From Chitinophaga pinensis (lineage in GTDB: Bacteria; Bacteroidota; Bacteroidia; Flavobacteriales_D; Crocinitomicaceae): a stretch of 49,184 nucleotides of DNA. The stretch spans positions 1 to 49,184 of the forward strand of contig CALPWQ020000004.1 of assembly GCA_943327315.2 (NCBI GenBank). The letters are read 5' to 3'. Numbering within the stretch: the first letter of the stretch is position 1; each line of letters opens with the position of its first letter. Made by a program: the position numbers and the translations under genes. Below, in pieces: positions 48,195 to 49,184 of the stretch. The notes beneath the pieces were generated by a model. The model saw nothing but the letters and a program-made list of their open reading frames with translations, had not been told where the DNA came from and did not search any database.

Positions 48195-49184
48195 GCACCT
48201 TCATGTCGTTTGTCTTGATGTGCCATTTCCGGTAGATTATGGTGGCGCAATCGATATGTTTTACCGCATTCAATCGTTGCATGCTTTGGGATTGAATCTA
48301 ACTATTCATGTGTTTGACTATGGCCGCGGAAAGCAGGCTGAATTGGAGAAATACGGCAGTGTGAAGTATTACAAACGGACAAAATCCATATTGTACCTCT
48401 TTTCAAAACGCCCATTTATTGTCCAATCCAGAATGTCGAAGGAATTGTTTAAGGCCTTAAGCGGTGACCGTGATCCGATATTGTTCGAAGGATTACATAC
48501 GTGTGGACTTTTGGAATTTCCTGCCATTGAAGAGCGTCTGACCTTTGTACGCATGCACAACGTTGAGCACGAATATTACCGAGGGTTAACCATGGGTTCA
48601 TCGTTTTTGAAACGCTGGTTTTTCCGCTTGGAGGCACGAAAACTACAAACGTATGAATCAATTCTTTCCAAGGCCAAGCACGTATTTGTCATCAAGGAAA
48701 GTGATGGTATACACTTCAAGCAATACCAAGAAAACATACATTTTCTCCCCGCATCCTTTCCACCCATTCAAGGAAGATACGCGGAGGTTCATCGCTATGC
48801 ACTGATTCATGGCAATTTATCCGTTTCGGAAAATGAACAAGCTGTCTATTGGATCTTGAACACCCTTCACAAAGTCATGGACCCCACCTTTCCAATTGTT
48901 GTCGCTGGAAAAAAGCCGAGCAAGCGCTTGGTGGCATTTTGTGAAAAAATGAAGGTTCAGGTTATTTCAAATCCATCGGAGAAGCAGCTGAACACCCTAA
49001 TTCAAGAAGCACATATTCATTTGTTGCATACAACGGTACCCTCAGGGATAAAATTAAAGCTCCTCGCCTGCATCCATAGTGCTGGTCATGTATTGGTAAA
49101 CAGTAAGCTCGTTCAGGGAAGTGGATTGACCCAATTCTGCACCGTGGCCGATGAACCGAAAGAATTCCGCTTGCATTTTTTGGG
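48184..49184 (+). CDS. Glycosyltransferase (partial, C-terminus outside window)
   Basis: An open frame of 333 codons runs off the window end. I start it at TTG 48184, reading NAKHLHVVCLDVPFPVDYGG, because the VPFPVDYGGAID segment is the N-terminal glycine-rich loop of GT-B transferases. The only upstream in-frame ATG (48148) hits a stop after five codons, and no ATG precedes the conserved part. Later parts HNVEHEYYRGL and PASFPPIQG fit the group. It overlaps the previous glycosyltransferase by 11 bases and should work on the same glycan. The catalytic C-terminal domain continues beyond the window. Confidence 0.85.
   Translation, partial: MNAKHLHVVCLDVPFPVDYGGAIDMFYRIQSLHALGLNLTIHVFDYGRGKQAELEKYGSVKYYKRTKSILYLFSKRPFIVQSRMSKELFKALSGDRDPILFEGLHTCGLLEFPAIEERLTFVRMHNVEHEYYRGLTMGSSFLKRWFFRLEARKLQTYESILSKAKHVFVIKESDGIHFKQYQENIHFLPASFPPIQGRYAEVHRYALIHGNLSVSENEQAVYWILNTLHKVMDPTFPIVVAGKKPSKRLVAFCEKMKVQVISNPSEKQLNTLIQEAHIHLLHTTVPSGIKLKLLACIHSAGHVLVNSKLVQGSGLTQFCTVADEPKEFRLHFL

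Overview
The window looks like a chromosomal segment of a member of the Bacteroidota, most likely an aerobic Flavobacteriales relative (Crocinitomicaceae/Fluviicola-like; this is inference). The signs are two proteins with type IX secretion (T9SS) C-terminal sorting domains, about a dozen TAnnTTTG promoter boxes placed just upstream of start codons, few Shine-Dalgarno sequences, the classic purH / mreB-mreC-mreD-mrdA-rodA block, and the kynurenine pathway genes kmo and kynU. There are no rRNA or tRNA genes, CRISPR arrays, intact insertion sequences or prophage genes.

Layout. 1-830: three tandem short SSB paralogues on the minus strand, the first cut by the window edge. 1150-3927: two porin-like outer-membrane barrels with a small secreted protein between them. 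3938-5844: a lipoprotein alpha/beta hydrolase, riboflavin synthase and an XRE regulator. 5845-7103: an AT-rich, gene-poor stretch with two GACCCC/GGGGTC hairpins and one small lipoprotein. 7118-12953: housekeeping genes (metF, ispD, rsmA, yicC, gmk, nadD). 12955-24267: a long minus-strand block, purH, then mreB, then mreC-mreD-mrdA-rodA joined by 4-base overlaps, then a class A PBP joined to both subunits of a 3-oxoacid CoA-transferase. 24424-27198: a response regulator, a dCMP deaminase and an S41 protease. 27202-28740: a secreted haem c plus PHM-like copper monooxygenase. 28790-34914: an EamA transporter, an ArsC-like protein, an outer-membrane protein, kmo, a PHB-type esterase, a small membrane protein and kynU. 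35023-39274: hemL, two small coupled secreted proteins, and an aminotransferase overlapping an omega-amidase-like nitrilase. 39691-47066: a T9SS adhesin-like protein, a YqaA-like protein, fbp-mfd and a lipoprotein. 47070-end: two glycosyltransferases, the second cut by the window edge.

How the genes work together. The mre block supplies the elongasome (MreBCD, PBP2, RodA) and a bifunctional PBP1A. A hairpin with a T run followed by a fresh promoter box sits between mreB and mreC, so the two parts are probably expressed at different levels. kmo and kynU would take kynurenine to 3-hydroxyanthranilate, which could feed de novo NAD synthesis; nadD is also present, but the formamidase and dioxygenase genes are not in the window. 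The aminotransferase and nitrilase pair fits transamination-amidase salvage of sulfur or aromatic keto acids.

The two signals most worth following are the secreted cytochrome/copper monooxygenase, whose six candidate copper ligands keep close to the animal PHM spacing, and a family of modular palindromic repeats at four loci (about 13.66, 32.38, 36.34-36.58 and 39.28-39.63 kb). These repeats begin almost exactly at stop codons and fold into hairpins with a 5'-side bulge, as REP elements do. No Y1/RAYT transposase gene is in the window.
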